Shown here in pieces: positions 1 to 22,329 of a stretch of 64,000 nucleotides of DNA (within the stretch, counting starts at the first letter, position 1; the number at the start of each line of letters is the position of its first letter). A program made the translations under genes and the position numbers. Origin of the DNA: Heterocephalus glaber (Eukaryota > Chordata > Mammalia > Rodentia > Bathyergidae); the NCBI RefSeq assembly GCF_000247695.1, contig NW_004624783.1, positions 1,787,824-1,851,823 of the forward strand, given 5' to 3'. The notes below the pieces were generated by a model. The model had not been told where the DNA came from, made no database searches, and saw only the letters and a program-made list of their open reading frames with translations.

Positions 1-2905
1 TACCTACTTCGAGAACCTGTACTCTAATAAAATGGAAAACACAGAAGAAATGGACAGATTCCTAGATACATATGAATTGTCAAAGTTAAATGAAGGTATA
101 GAAATTCTAAACACTGCAATTACAATGAGTGAAATTGAAAATGTAATAAAAAATTTACCAACAAAGAAAAGCCCAGTTTCTGATCACTTCATTGCTGAAT
201 TATACAAGACATTTAAGGAAGAACTATTGCCATTATTCTTTAGACTCATCAATGAAATTCAACAGGATGCAATACTTCCAAATTCATTCCTGAAAGCAAG
301 TGTTACTTTCATTGCAAAACCAGGGAAAGACCCAACCCAAAAAGAGAACCACAGGCCAATCTCCCTAATGAAGATAGATGCAAAAATCCTCAACAAGACA
401 CTGGCAAACAGAATACAGAGGGTCATCAAGAAGATCATATATCCTGACCAAGTTGGATATATCCCAGGGATGCAAGGATGGTTCAACATATATAAATCAA
501 GAAATGTAACACATTATATTAACAGAGCCAAGGACAAAAACCATATGATCATCTCAATAGATGCAAAAAAAGCATTCGACAAAATCCGACGCCCATTCAT
601 GATAAGAACCCTACAGAAAATTGGAATAGAAGGTCTTTATTTCAACCTGATTAAGGCTATCTACGAAAAACTAAAAGCCAACATCATACTAAATGGTCAA
701 AAACCGAAAACTTTCATGCTAAAATCAGCAACAAGACAAAGATGCCCCCTATTACCACTCCTGTTCAATATAGTTCTGGAAACATTAGCCACAGCAATTA
801 GGCAAGAGAAAGAAGTAATAGGAATAAAGATAGGAAAGGAGGAAGTTAAAATGTCATTATTTGCTGTTGATATGATACTTTACAAAGAAGACCCAAAACT
901 CTCTGCCAAGAGACTTCTAGAATTAATTGACAGATTAAGTAGAGTAGCTGGATACAAGGTCAAAACTCAGAAAACAATAGCCTTCTTGTACACAAATGAC
1001 AGACTCACTGAGAGAGAAATTATGGAAACAATTCCTTTTACAATAGCATCCAAAAAAATGAAATATCTAGGAATCAATGTAACAAAGGAAGCAAAAGACC
1101 TCTATAAGGAATACCACAGCACTCTGTGGAAAAAGATGGAAGAGGATATAACAAAATGGAAAGACATCCCTTGTTCCTGAGTAGGAAGAACCAATATAGT
1201 GAAAATGGCCATACTTCCAAAACTGCTATATAGGTTTAATACAATGCCGATTGAAATTCCAAGAATTTATTTCACAGAACTAGAGAAAACAATCCAAAAA
1301 TTCATTTGGAACCAGAAGAGACTTAGAAAAGCAAAAGGAATTCTAGGAGACAGAGAAATGGCAGGGGGTATCACTATCCCCAACCTGTAACTATACTACA
1401 ATGCTACTGTGATAAAAACAGCATGGTACTGCTAAAGAAACAGACCCGAGGATCAGCGGAATAGACTAGAAGATACAGAAACAACTCCAGACATATTCAG
1501 CCACCTCATCTTTGACAAAGGAGCCAACCACCCTCATTAGAGGAAAGACAGCCTATTTAATAAATGGTGTTGGAAAAACTAGATTTCATCCTCTCAGAGA
1601 TTAAAACTAGACCCATATCTATCACTGTGCACTAAACGAAGATTGAAGTGGATTAAAGATCTAAATATTAAAACAGAAACACTAAACTTGCTAGAAGATA
1701 TGTTAGATAAAAGTCTTAAAGACACTGGCATAGGAAAAGACTTTATGAACAAAATCTCAGTAGCACGCGAACTAGCACAAAGAATTAACAAATGGGATCT
1801 CATCTTATTAAAAACCTTCTGCACTGCAAGAGAAATGACCAACAGAGCTAAGAGACAACCTACAATGTTGGAAAAAAATTTTAGCAGCTGTACGTCAGAC
1901 AAAGGTCTACTACCTAGAATACACAGAGACCTGAAAAAAATCAGACCCCCCAAATTCAAAGATCCAATTCAAAAATGGGCATCTGAAATTAACAGATATT
2001 TCTCAGACAAAGAAATACAAGCAGCAAATAAACATATGAAAAACTGTTCAACATCACTGGACATTCAAGAGATCCAGATGAAAACAACACTGAGATTCCA
2101 CCTCACCCCACAAGGAATGGCTGCTATCAAGAAATCAACCAATAACAAATGCTGGTGGGGATGTGGGGAGAAAGGAACCCTTCTCCATTGCTGGTGGGAG
2201 TGCAGACTGGTGCAACCACTGTGGAAATCAGTATGGAGATACCTCAAAGAACTAGGACTAGAGGTCCCATTTGACCCAGCTATTCCCCTGCTGGGTATCT
2301 TCCCAAAAGAATTAAAAGTATTATACCACAGCAATATATGTTCACCCATGTTTATAGAAGCACAGTTTGTAATAGCTAAAGCTTGGAAACAGCCCAAGTG
2401 CCCATCAACTGGAAACTGGATAAAGAAGATATGGTTCTTTTATAAAATGGAGTACTACTCAGCCATAAAGAATGAGAAACTAGAGACATTTATAGCCAAA
2501 TGGATGCCTATTGAGGCCATACTCTTAAGTGAAATAAATAGGACACACATGTAATACCGAATAGTTTCTCCAGTGTGAGAAACTGTAAGTGTAAATAAGG
2601 ATTAAAATGAATAAATCAAATAATTGATAATTTGAAATAGGAAGAAAATGTGCAAAGTGTTAGGGGTGGTGGGAAGGAAAAGGGAAAGGAAAGAAGGGAA
2701 AGGAAACCTTTTGATAAAAGGTAAAAAATGGAAACAAAGTCTTTTAAATAGGAAAGTGTGGAGGTGGTAAAGGGTGCACAGGTAATGGGGAAAAAATAAG
2801 AACGAAGATACATCACATACAGGTACAAGCACCCAGTGATAAATGTAAACATGTTGTACACCTAAAATATACCAATAAAAGAATTTATGCAAATAAATAA
2901 AGTAT
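1..2905 (+). mobile_element. LINE-1 retrotransposon, 3' part (ORF2 remnant plus 3' UTR)
   Basis: The window opens inside a LINE-1 whose 5' end lies off the left edge. The decayed ORF2 runs to about 2554. It is followed by a 3' UTR of about 350 bp with a purine-rich stretch (2630-2720) and an A-rich end with AATAAA-like motifs near 2875-2905. The last 130 bp recur almost unchanged at 58946-59092, so this is the real 3' end of a family that was active in this genome. I could not define a target-site duplication because the 5' junction is outside the window. Confidence 0.93.
2..2554 (+). pseudogene. LINE-1 ORF2 (reverse transcriptase) pseudogene, C-terminal two thirds
   Basis: A single reading frame (codons starting at 32, 35 and so on) shows LINE-1 ORF2 similarity throughout. 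It covers the reverse transcriptase (fingers and palm, about 150-1180), the linker, and the C-terminal cysteine-rich motif CX3CX7HX4C at 2150-2203. The frame is interrupted by a TGA at 1178-1180, a stop near 1388 and others before 1643. The catalytic F-A-D-D box reads F-A-V-D at 860-871, so a metal-binding aspartate is lost. The endonuclease domain is not in the window. The element cannot encode an active enzyme. Confidence 0.93.
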
Positions 2906-3086
2906 GTCTAATATTCTTGTCCATGGAAAAAACTGAAACATTTGAAAAAATCAGAAACATACTCTCAGTAAACAGTCTATCCTAATTAATGGGTAATATA
3001 ATGCAGCATGAAACCAATAGACATACCAATATTTGCCAACGAATTATAAGGAACAAATTATCTCAGTAAAAGTCAAAGGTACATAA

Positions 3087-3177
3087 TTTTTGTTTGTTTG
3101 TTTGTTTCGGGGATCAAACTCGGGACCTTGCACTTGTAAGGCAGGCACAAAGCACTACTGAGCTAAATCCCTGGCCC
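3087..3177 (-). mobile_element. ID-like tRNA-derived SINE
   Basis: Read on the minus strand it starts GGCCAGGGATTTAGCTCAG (pol III A box). It then has a degenerate B box and a G/A-rich tail, seen on the plus strand as repeated TTTG units. Same family as the other ID-like copies in this window. Confidence 0.85.
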
Positions 3178-3262
3178 AAATTTTAATAAATGTAAGTATT
3201 AGGCAGTAGTTAGATCTTAACAGGCCTGAGGCATGATAGGGGATTCCAAAATAGCATGCTTT

Positions 3263-3360
3263 GGGCCGGGGATTTAGCTCAGTGTTTCCAGTGCCTGCCT
3301 TGCAAGCGCAAGGTCCTGAGTTGGATCCCCGGTACAAAAAAAAAACCAAAAACACACACA
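3263..3360 (+). mobile_element. ID-like SINE with perfect target-site duplication
   Basis: Begins GGGCCGGGGATTTAGCTCAG, has the B box GTTGGATCCC and an A-rich tail. The 16-bp direct repeat CAAAATAGCATGCTTT flanks it exactly (3247-3262 and 3361-3376). The unmutated duplication suggests a recent insertion. Confidence 0.93.
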
Positions 3361-3592
3361 CAAAATAGCATGCTTTGCCAATTATAGTTAAACAAAGAAA
3401 CAAATACCTCATTATAAATACATTTATAATCATTTATTAGGTCTCAGACTCGAAGACACAGGGCCTTTATTTCTAGAACAATGAATATAGAATTCCTGGC
3501 TTCCGCAGCCTGCAGAATAATATTGGGAAAGGAAATATTTCTTTAAGATACCCCCAGTTTAGGCTAGGACCTGGTTTGAATTAAGAGTTTAT

Positions 3593-3752
3593 TGCTGGGC
3601 ATGGTGGCCCATACCTGTAATCCTAGCACTTGGGAGGCTGAGGTAGGAAAATTACTGAGAGTTTGAGGCCAGCCTGGGCTACACAGTGAGTTCAAGACAG
3701 TCTTGAACTACATATTGAGACCCTGTCTCAAAACACAAAAGTAAATAAATAA
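3593..3752 (+). mobile_element. B1-like (7SL-derived) SINE
   Basis: Contains the 7SL/B1 landmarks in order: GCTGGGCATGGTGGCCCATA, 'cctgtaatcctagcac', 'gggaggctgagg', 'gaggccagcctgggctac' and 'gagaccctgtctcaaaa', then an A-rich tail. Confidence 0.92.
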
Positions 3753-3779
3753 TAAATTAAAAACTTATCTTACATAAAC

Positions 3780-5925
3780 TCCTTTTTAAATTCTCACATG
3801 ATTAAGGTCCCCATGGTAACACTGGCCATATGATAAAGACAGGAAGGCATTTTGTAATTCCAAAGTAACCTCTAAGTAAAATGTCGATAAGCATCATACT
3901 TACCTTAGTTCCCTGAACTGCACCAGTAACTTGTGTGTGCATAAAAGATATCCACACTCACTCAGTGCAGATGCCTTCATAACACTGCCTGCCTTCTCTC
4001 CTGAAGGTGTAACTCGGTATCGACTTTACAACAAATTTAGCCTATACTTCTGCGTGGCCACCTATGTGTCTTGATTGAATTCTTTCATCAAAGGCACAAA
4101 AGAACCCAGTTATGTTGCAAGGGCAGATTCTTTGCAGCATCAGGATCCAGCTTCCCCATTACCTAAGTGCCTCTCTCCCAGTTTGATTTATGTTTTATTA
4201 ATTTTATTGGTGCACTTTTGATATCCATAATGATCACATTTGTTGTAGGGAATTTGTATCTGTACATAATTTACTTTGATTCTTGTTTTCCCCCATCTCT
4301 CTCCCAATTTTATCAGTGAAGCATTTTTATTTATTGCTTAAAATAAATGTAAAATAAAACAACTCAGTTATGAGACAGTGGGAGCACGTGGGATTAGCTG
4401 GCATAATTATTTGAGACGAGAGTTCCACATTGCTTATCAAGATTTTTAAATGTTCATATTTTTTGATGTGATAATGAAGCTCATAGAAATCTCCTGAAAG
4501 AAAATAGTTCAAAATAGCAAAAATTAAATACTCCTTTTGCTGAGAAATAATCTAAAACTAAATCTGACATCTAGTGTTCACCAAGATAATTAAATGGCTT
4601 TAACTAAATGTCTGATAATCCAATGATAAGCAATGCTTTTTAGCAGTGTTATACTAAAGCCTTTTAAAATATTTTTTCTCCTTGGAAACACAGATCTGTG
4701 AGTGGTAGAGAAAGTTGTACATAGATTAGCTATACTCTTCATAATTTTTTTAAGTGACAAGAGAAGGAACAATGGGAAGTGAATAAAAATTTCCTCATGA
4801 AAAAAAAAATCTCCAGAAATAAATAGGAACAGGGCTGGGAACATGCATAATACCATCAGTGCTGAGGAGGGAAGGGATAGAGCAAAGAGAGGCTGATGTT
4901 CAGGCACAGTACAGGCCAAGGTCAGAAAAGGAAAGAGCTGCCAGCAATTGGGTTTTGTAGTTGAAGCTAAGATTGAAATCTTGGGCTCTCAGACACTTGG
5001 AAAAAGTGAGCTAGCTGTTAATTCTAGTGACACTGATATAGAAGAAAAGGCCCATTTATATTTTATACCTCTTCTATTTTCACTTTCCCCACTACAATAA
5101 TTTTTAATACAACTGTCAAGTAAGAAAAAAATCATCTTTGTACTCAGGATTGTGCTGCTTGGTTATCTTTTATTTGTATTTTCCTTACTACTAGTGTTTA
5201 CCAAGATTAGAGACAAAGGATACCAAACTTCCAGTGTATCACAGACAATTTAAGGAAACTTAATATATAGTTATTTCATGCTTTCTCAAAATTCAAAATC
5301 ACCAAAAAATAGTGACTAAAAATACAAAATAGAATCAAACTTTGTATCACTAGATGTGATTCTGTTCTAGAGGATGTGTCAATTTGCCCAACTTACAGTG
5401 TCTTATCTTGCTCACAAAGGTTGAGAAGACCAAATTCTTAATTGTTTCTCTCATCTCTCTCAGAGGGTCTTAGGCAGAGTGAATACTCATTCTTGTTAAA
5501 GTACACAGAGGCTGACAAAATCTAGTCAAGATCCATCTAAGCAGACAAGGACATGTTTCAGACCTGGGCATGTTACCTTTACTGACTTCATTTATCACCA
5601 TTGTTAGCCATGGCCACACCGTAAGATACTTACTAGCACTTACCAAGGGCTTCTCACTTCCCAGTAAAAGCCATTAAGCTGCTTTCAGAACTGTATTCCT
5701 ATCTCATTCCTTGCTTTTTATGTTCACAGTTAAATCTCAAATAAGCCCCAGATACTATTATGCATATTTTCTGCAACTACTTTACATTGTTTCCCATCTA
5801 GCATTATGTACCTCTTTTCCATATTAGCAATCATAGTTTTCTGGTGTTCCATAGAATTTCATTGAATATACTAAGTATATATAGTGTAATTTCATTAAAT
5901 ATAAATTAAATCAGTGAGCTACTTT
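3780..5925. other. Intergenic AT-rich DNA, no gene recognised
   Basis: I see no exon, known repeat or RNA gene here. The minus-strand open frame at 4590-4919 (109 codons) has no family resemblance, low complexity and no splice context, so I treat it as chance. Confidence 0.5.
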
Positions 5926-5929
5926 AAAT

Positions 5930-6660
5930 ATCTTGATTTTGCCTTTACAAACAATGCTGCAATGGATATTTTTATATGAATCTTTCTATATTTTCTATTA
6001 TGTTTTACTCAAATCTAGTCTTTATTTTTATAACTGTATGAATGTGATCCAAAAATGTCCACCACCACTTTCCCGAGAGAAACATACTGTAAACAAACTG
6101 TCTGCTCACTCATAGGTGTATGGACTCCCTAGATGTCTCATTACGCTTAACTACAGATGATTCCCAGAGTTACACTTTCTATTACACTAGCAAGACAAAT
6201 TGTAAGAAGTAGAATTGTTGGGTGAAAGCGGTATGCCTTTTTTATTGTTCAGACTACAGGCTTGCTTTCTATTCATCAGTATTTCTTATTCCAGTATAAT
6301 ACGCATACAGAAAAGTATATTATAGTTGTACGGCTTAATGAGCTTCGCAAAGTGAATACACTGGTGTAACCTACCCAGGGAAGGAATCAGAATATTAACA
6401 GAAATCCAGAATACACATTCATGTCTTCTAGTTACTGTCCTTCTGAAGAGTAACTGATTCTTGGCTTCTAAAGCTATACGTTAGTTTTGACTAGTTTTGG
6501 ACTTTATATGACTCTTATATAAACAGAATCACACACAATTTGTAATCCTGTTTTTGGCTTCTTTTTGGTACATGTATTTAAAATATCTGATAGAACAATG
6601 GGGACTTCTCATTCCTTGAGTGTTCTTGACTCTCAGTATAATTTCACACCACTGACCATT
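5930..6660. repeat. Ancient LINE-1-type fragments
   Basis: Phrases typical of old mammalian LINE-1 DNA are visible, for example 'acaaacaatgctgcaatgga' (5948) and 'agaattgttgggtgaaagcgg' (6210). They are heavily diverged. Subfamily and exact ends cannot be fixed by eye. Confidence 0.5.
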
Positions 6661-6689
6661 CCTGCATCTTGAAATTTTTCTTTCTCTTC

Positions 6690-7090
6690 CATGACAGTCA
6701 CCTCCTGGCATTGTTCCTATCTTCCAATTATGCCTTCTCTTATTCCAGAATCTTCTCCTCCACTCACCTAAAATATTTTATTACTCAATGCCAAGCTCCT
6801 GCCAAGCTCCTGACAATCTCAACCAAACCCAGGGGACTTTGTAATCATCTATCTGATGATGTCTCCACAATATATTTTTATGTCCTAGACAACTTATCTG
6901 AGCTTAAGACTGAAATATTCATTATCAGTTGCCTTTTCAAAATTTATTCCAAGACCTGTTCCAGTGTTACTGATATCTGTGAAAAATACCACCAGCCACA
7001 GATTTCACAGCATAGAAGCCTCAGTCATTCTTACCATTTGTCTCCAGCCACTAAATTACTAAATCCTACAAACTTTTCCTCTTAAATAGG
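6690..7090 (+). repeat. Probable LINE-2 fragment
   Basis: Pyrimidine-rich text rich in 'ctcctcc', 'tgatgatgtctcc' and similar phrases resembles the 3' half of LINE-2. It contains a chance open frame (6669-7085). The assignment is by general resemblance only. Confidence 0.35.
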
Positions 7091-7282
7091 CAGGGTATCT
7101 CTTGCTTAGCTTTCCAACTAATTTCCAAACACACTAATATTCTGCTTAAAGCTCTTTATGGTTTATATATTACACTGAATAATGACCTTAAGTCAACAAA
7201 TAAAGCCCAGTATTGATCTGGCTTCTTCTTAGTTCTTGAGTCTCTCTCTCCTCCTTGTCCTTCTTTCCTCATAAATTCTTTT

Positions 7283-7385
7283 GTTTGTTTTTTTTGTTTG
7301 TTTGTTTTTTTGGTACCGGGGATTGAACTTGGGACCTTGCACTTGCAATCCAGGCGCCGGAACCACTGAGCTAAATCCCTGGCCC
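7283..7385 (-). mobile_element. ID-like SINE with target-site duplication
   Basis: On the minus strand the body runs from GGGCCAGGGATTTAGCTCAG to GGTACC and a tail seen as T/G runs on the plus strand. It is flanked by CCTCATAAATTCTTT (7268-7282) and CCTCATACATTCTTT (7387-7401), one mismatch in 15. Confidence 0.9.
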
Positions 7386-7699
7386 ACCTCATACATTCTT
7401 TAAAGGAATTTGAAATACTATTGAAGTTGGGCAATTATATCCAGCATGGTTATCTGGAAGACAAAAGTAAGAAAACAAGGTAAGTGGAATTTGGTACAAA
7501 ATTTTTTTTTTCCAAATATGATGGCCCATTGCTGGGAGGGGAAGTGTAGGTGGAAAATTTAGAAAGCAATGAGATAATGAAATAATTACCTTCAAAGACT
7601 CCACACTGCTTACTAGACCAATTAACATAATGACTAATTCTACAATGTAGTTGTACAATTTGTTAGGAATCAGACAAACTTAGATTATTGTGTCGATTT

Positions 7700-8280
7700 A
7701 GCCCATTAAAGCCTGCATAGCATGCAGAGGACTGTAATATTGATTATGCCCAAAGCAGGCTGTGAAGAGTTAACCCCACAACTGGCTTGTTTTGAGAACT
7801 GAGTCTGGCCAAAGCTTATGCAGCTGAGGTCAGAGTAACTCGCACCCAAATTCTGTTCCCACAACTAAAACCTTCTCACTAGAAGGACAACGTTCTAATT
7901 ACAATCATATATTTTGCCTGTTCTGTTCCTAATTCGAGAATGCTTTGTCTTGTCCTTTATGAGCCTTGTTTACATTAATTTCCATAGAAACCACATGTCA
8001 CTTTTACCTCAATTGATTGCCAATAAAAGTCAGTGCCAGGCTGGGGATTTAGCTCAGTGGTTCCACCACCTGCCTCACAAGCACAAGGTCCCAAGTTCGA
8101 GTTCGATCCCTGGTATCCTCCCAAAAAAAGTCAGTGCCTGGGTCTGGCCAGCACCTTTGTTACACCGGCATTGGTCGTCCTGGCACCCTGCTTTCTCTCT
8201 CTAAGTTCTGTCTCTTAGTGTATTTTTTTCCTCAGGCCTGCATCAGACTGGGCAGGTGGGGACTAGAGACTTACTGCAGG
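7700..8280 (+). repeat. Probable solo LTR (endogenous retrovirus), interrupted by a SINE
   Basis: The segment has LTR-like organisation. A U3-like region leads to an AATAAA signal at 8022-8027, then a pyrimidine-rich U5-like stretch (ctttctctctctaagttctg, about 8190). An ID-like SINE splits it just after the polyadenylation signal. Both ends are approximate and I found no flanking duplication. It could instead be an unrelated repeat. Confidence 0.4.
8038..8125 (+). mobile_element. ID-like SINE with perfect target-site duplication
   Basis: The body contains GGGGATTTAGCTCAGTGGTT and GTTCGATCCC. The 13-bp duplication AAAAGTCAGTGCC is exact (8025-8037 and 8126-8138). It sits inside an LTR-like element and is therefore younger than it. 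Confidence 0.93.
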
Positions 8281-8289
8281 AGTCTCTGC

Positions 8290-9375
8290 CAATAACATCT
8301 GGTGAATCATAACAGAATGCTCACAATAAAATCACACCTTATCTGTCACAAGGATTAAGTTGGGTGCATCTACATCCAGGATTTGGCACAATTTTTTGGA
8401 CATAGCCAAATGTTAAATGAGTAGCAGGCAAATTACTGTTACGAAGTAAATGTAACAGTATTGCCCTGTATTAGGCAGAAGTAACACAAACTCAATCAGT
8501 GCTAAAGATAATGAGAACCCTGAGGATAGAAACTGGGCCATGTTTTCCCAAGAGGATTATGACTCACTCCTATTACATAGTATGCTTCCCTCTGGCTCCA
8601 AGGAAGTTCCCAGGTAACCTCTGGTTCAAGATGATGAATATCTTCATTAAAATGTGCTCTACATCAGCCAATTTGTTTCTTTTCCTCAGAATAATTACCA
8701 GAAATTTGAATTTTCCCTTATCTTTGGAGTCAGGACTTTGACTACCATAGAGGAATGAAAGCAATATTTTTATATGGCTAAGTGAAATATATCCAGTATA
8801 GACAAATCCAACCATTGTGTTTTATGCCTGCTTTTATTGTAAATGGAAGACACAGCTTGTGTCTCTTCCTGTACTATCCTTGAAAAATTTACATAAAAGA
8901 AATTGGAATCCAAATTGAAAACAAATCATGACAAGGATAGAATAACATACTAAGTATTTAAGCATTAAATTTTTTTATAAAGAAGATACATGATTTAATA
9001 AAAAGTACAAACTGAAATAAAGATCACAGAGCTCTGGCTTTGCCTCCAACATAAATTATATAATCTCAAAAAAGCCATTTATTTTACCTGGAGCCCAAAT
9101 TCTTCCTATGTAATAAGAGGGATAACATTCATTATCAAAATTCTACGGGCATAACCATATGCATATAGATAAAACATATATGTAATATATGTATATGTTT
9201 ATATTGTATTTGTATCTCTGCATATATACCAATATATGAATCTTAGTTTCTTATGGAAAAGCAGATTATAAACAAGGGGACTGGAATAGGCTATGGGTTA
9301 GTCCTACTTACAGGACATCTATTTATAGCATTAGGATGCCTGTATCTTCATGCATGTAAGGCAACACAGAAGTGG
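8290..9375. other. Intergenic DNA without recognised genes; possible MIR trace near 9040-9135
   Basis: Mostly unique AT-rich sequence. Around 9040-9135 a run resembling a MIR core ('ttattttacctggag...', 'cttcctatgtaataagaggga') is visible but weak. A short alternating purine/pyrimidine (TA/TG) tract lies at 9160-9235. Confidence 0.4.
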
Positions 9376-9379
9376 AAAC

Positions 9380-9515
9380 CTGTTGGAAAAACAAATTCTC
9401 AGGCCCTACCCTGTACTTAACTGAAGCAGGAACTGTGGGGGAGGGGCCAGCCATCTGTTTGCCACCTGCCTTCCAAGGATTCTGATAAACATTAGAATGT
9501 GAGGACCTGCAGCAT
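9380..9515 (-). repeat. MER5A-like DNA-transposon relic (hAT-Charlie)
   Basis: The plus strand reads 'caaattctcaggccctaccctg', 'gggggaggggccagccatctg' and 'aaggattctgataaacattag'. This is the pattern of the reverse complement of MER5A. It explains the chance open frame at 9323-9706. Confidence 0.65.
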
Positions 9516-9519
9516 TTGA

Positions 9520-10075
9520 ACATTGCCATGGGAGAATAGGCTAGTGTCTTAAACAGAAGTGAAAAAAAAAAGTCAAGAAAATAATTAAAGGAGAAAATGC
9601 AGAAGACTTTACAGAGAATTAGGTCAGTGGTGGCAGTAATAGAGGTTGGTGAAACATAGCAAGGAAGAGGGGAATTCTGTGGCAGTAAGAGCACCATATA
9701 GAGCAAAACCCAAGCAGTAAAGCAGTAACTGCTGTGTTAAATCATTTATTCTCATATAATCATTTCTTCCACTATGCTATGAATTACTGGCTTAAGAAAT
9801 TTCTTCCCTATAGTGCATCCTAAAAGATGACAAAGATGACAGACATCCTCTGTTCTCAGCCACAGATACCCCAACTCCTGCAGTTATTTATGGTAGAAAC
9901 CCAAGACAGGAATAGTTAATGTTTCTCAGAATGGTGCTGCATGTCTTCTCCAGGCCCTTTTCAACAACACAAGAATCTCCTGATTTCAGGTTTAATTCTC
10001 CCCTCCTTGGTAGCCAAGAGTATGTATGTTTAGGGAAAGTAAGAAAATTCCTAGAGTTTTACTGGGCTAAAGACA
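9520..10075. other. Region downstream of GLYATL3 (3' UTR and flank)
   Basis: This lies just 3' of the GLYATL3 stop on the minus strand and should hold its 3' UTR. I see no unambiguous AATAAA on the minus strand close to the stop, so the mRNA end is not assigned. A poly-A tract at about 9563-9571 is on the plus strand. Confidence 0.4.
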
Positions 10076-10082
10076 AGCTTGC

Positions 10083-21698
<11,616 letters not shown>

Positions 21699-21742
21699 CT
21701 TCTCCAGAGGTATGCAGTTCCACCCTTAATTAGAATCTTGAC

Positions 21743-21872
21743 GAAACTGAAGCAGGGGAATCAAAGTTCAAGCCTACACAAGACCCTGTCTCATAAGAAA
21801 AAAAATTTAAAAGGTCTGGAATGTAGCTCAGTGCAAAGGACCTGGGTTCAATCTCAGTACCATAAAAAAGAA
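21743..21872 (+). mobile_element. 5'-truncated B1-dID SINE
   Basis: The B1 3' part ('aaactgaagcaggggaatc', 'gaccctgtctcataag') is followed by the ID-like tail 'tggaatgtagctcagtgcaaaggacctgggttcaatctcagtacca'. Its ID tail lacks the middle of the tRNA-like part, as at 12775-12850 and 44958-45120. Confidence 0.8.
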
Positions 21873-21889
21873 GAAAAAAGAAACTCGAA

Positions 21890-22150
21890 ATTATACGTAT
21901 AGTTTGTGCCTGTTAGCATTCTTACCTACGGGCACAGCTATAGACCTGTTATCTTTGGGTGTGATTCCGATTACCATTGTTCCCTCTGAAGAGGGAAGAA
22001 GGAAGATAGGGAGGCACCCGGCTCGGTAGACTGGAGAATGCATGGAAGTAGAGTATTACGGATCTAGTCCTACAGAAATGAAGCTAACTACGCCGGCATG
22101 GGTCTATTAAACGCACTAAAGGCGTACTAAACGCATCCTTCAGGACACTT
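21890..22150 (-). promoter_or_regulatory. CpG-containing segment upstream of GLYATL3, candidate promoter
   Basis: Within AT-rich, CpG-poor surroundings this roughly 260-bp stretch holds about a dozen CpGs, for example in 'accaggctcgg'-type and 'aactacgccggcatgg' contexts. It lies 190-450 bp upstream of the GLYATL3 start codon. That is where a first exon or promoter could be. No TATA box or verified start site was identified, so this is positional inference. Confidence 0.35.
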
Positions 22151-22219
22151 ATCACTGCGATTTTACACTTTTTTGTATTTACTTTGATTTAACTCTGTAC
22201 CGGTTGTGTGTAGGCAGAA

Positions 22220-22320
22220 GCTCTGTTGGCTTTGTGCTCCACTGCATCCAGAGCATCCACCACAGGGCCTGGCACACAGTAAGGACTTTCTAAATAGTTG
22301 TGGAATGGATAACGTGAAGC
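22220..22320 (+). repeat. MIR fragment
   Basis: 'agggcctggcacacagtaaggactttctaaatagttgtggaatgga' is the typical 3' MIR/MIR3 tail. Confidence 0.75.
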
Positions 22321-22329
22321 TCAAGGTAA

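Noticed and set aside
4590..4919. 109-codon minus-strand open frame
   Set aside because: Hydrophobic low-complexity text in AT-rich DNA, with no domain, splice context or family match.
9323..9706. 127-codon minus-strand open frame
   Set aside because: Runs through a MER5A-like transposon relic, so the frame is incidental.
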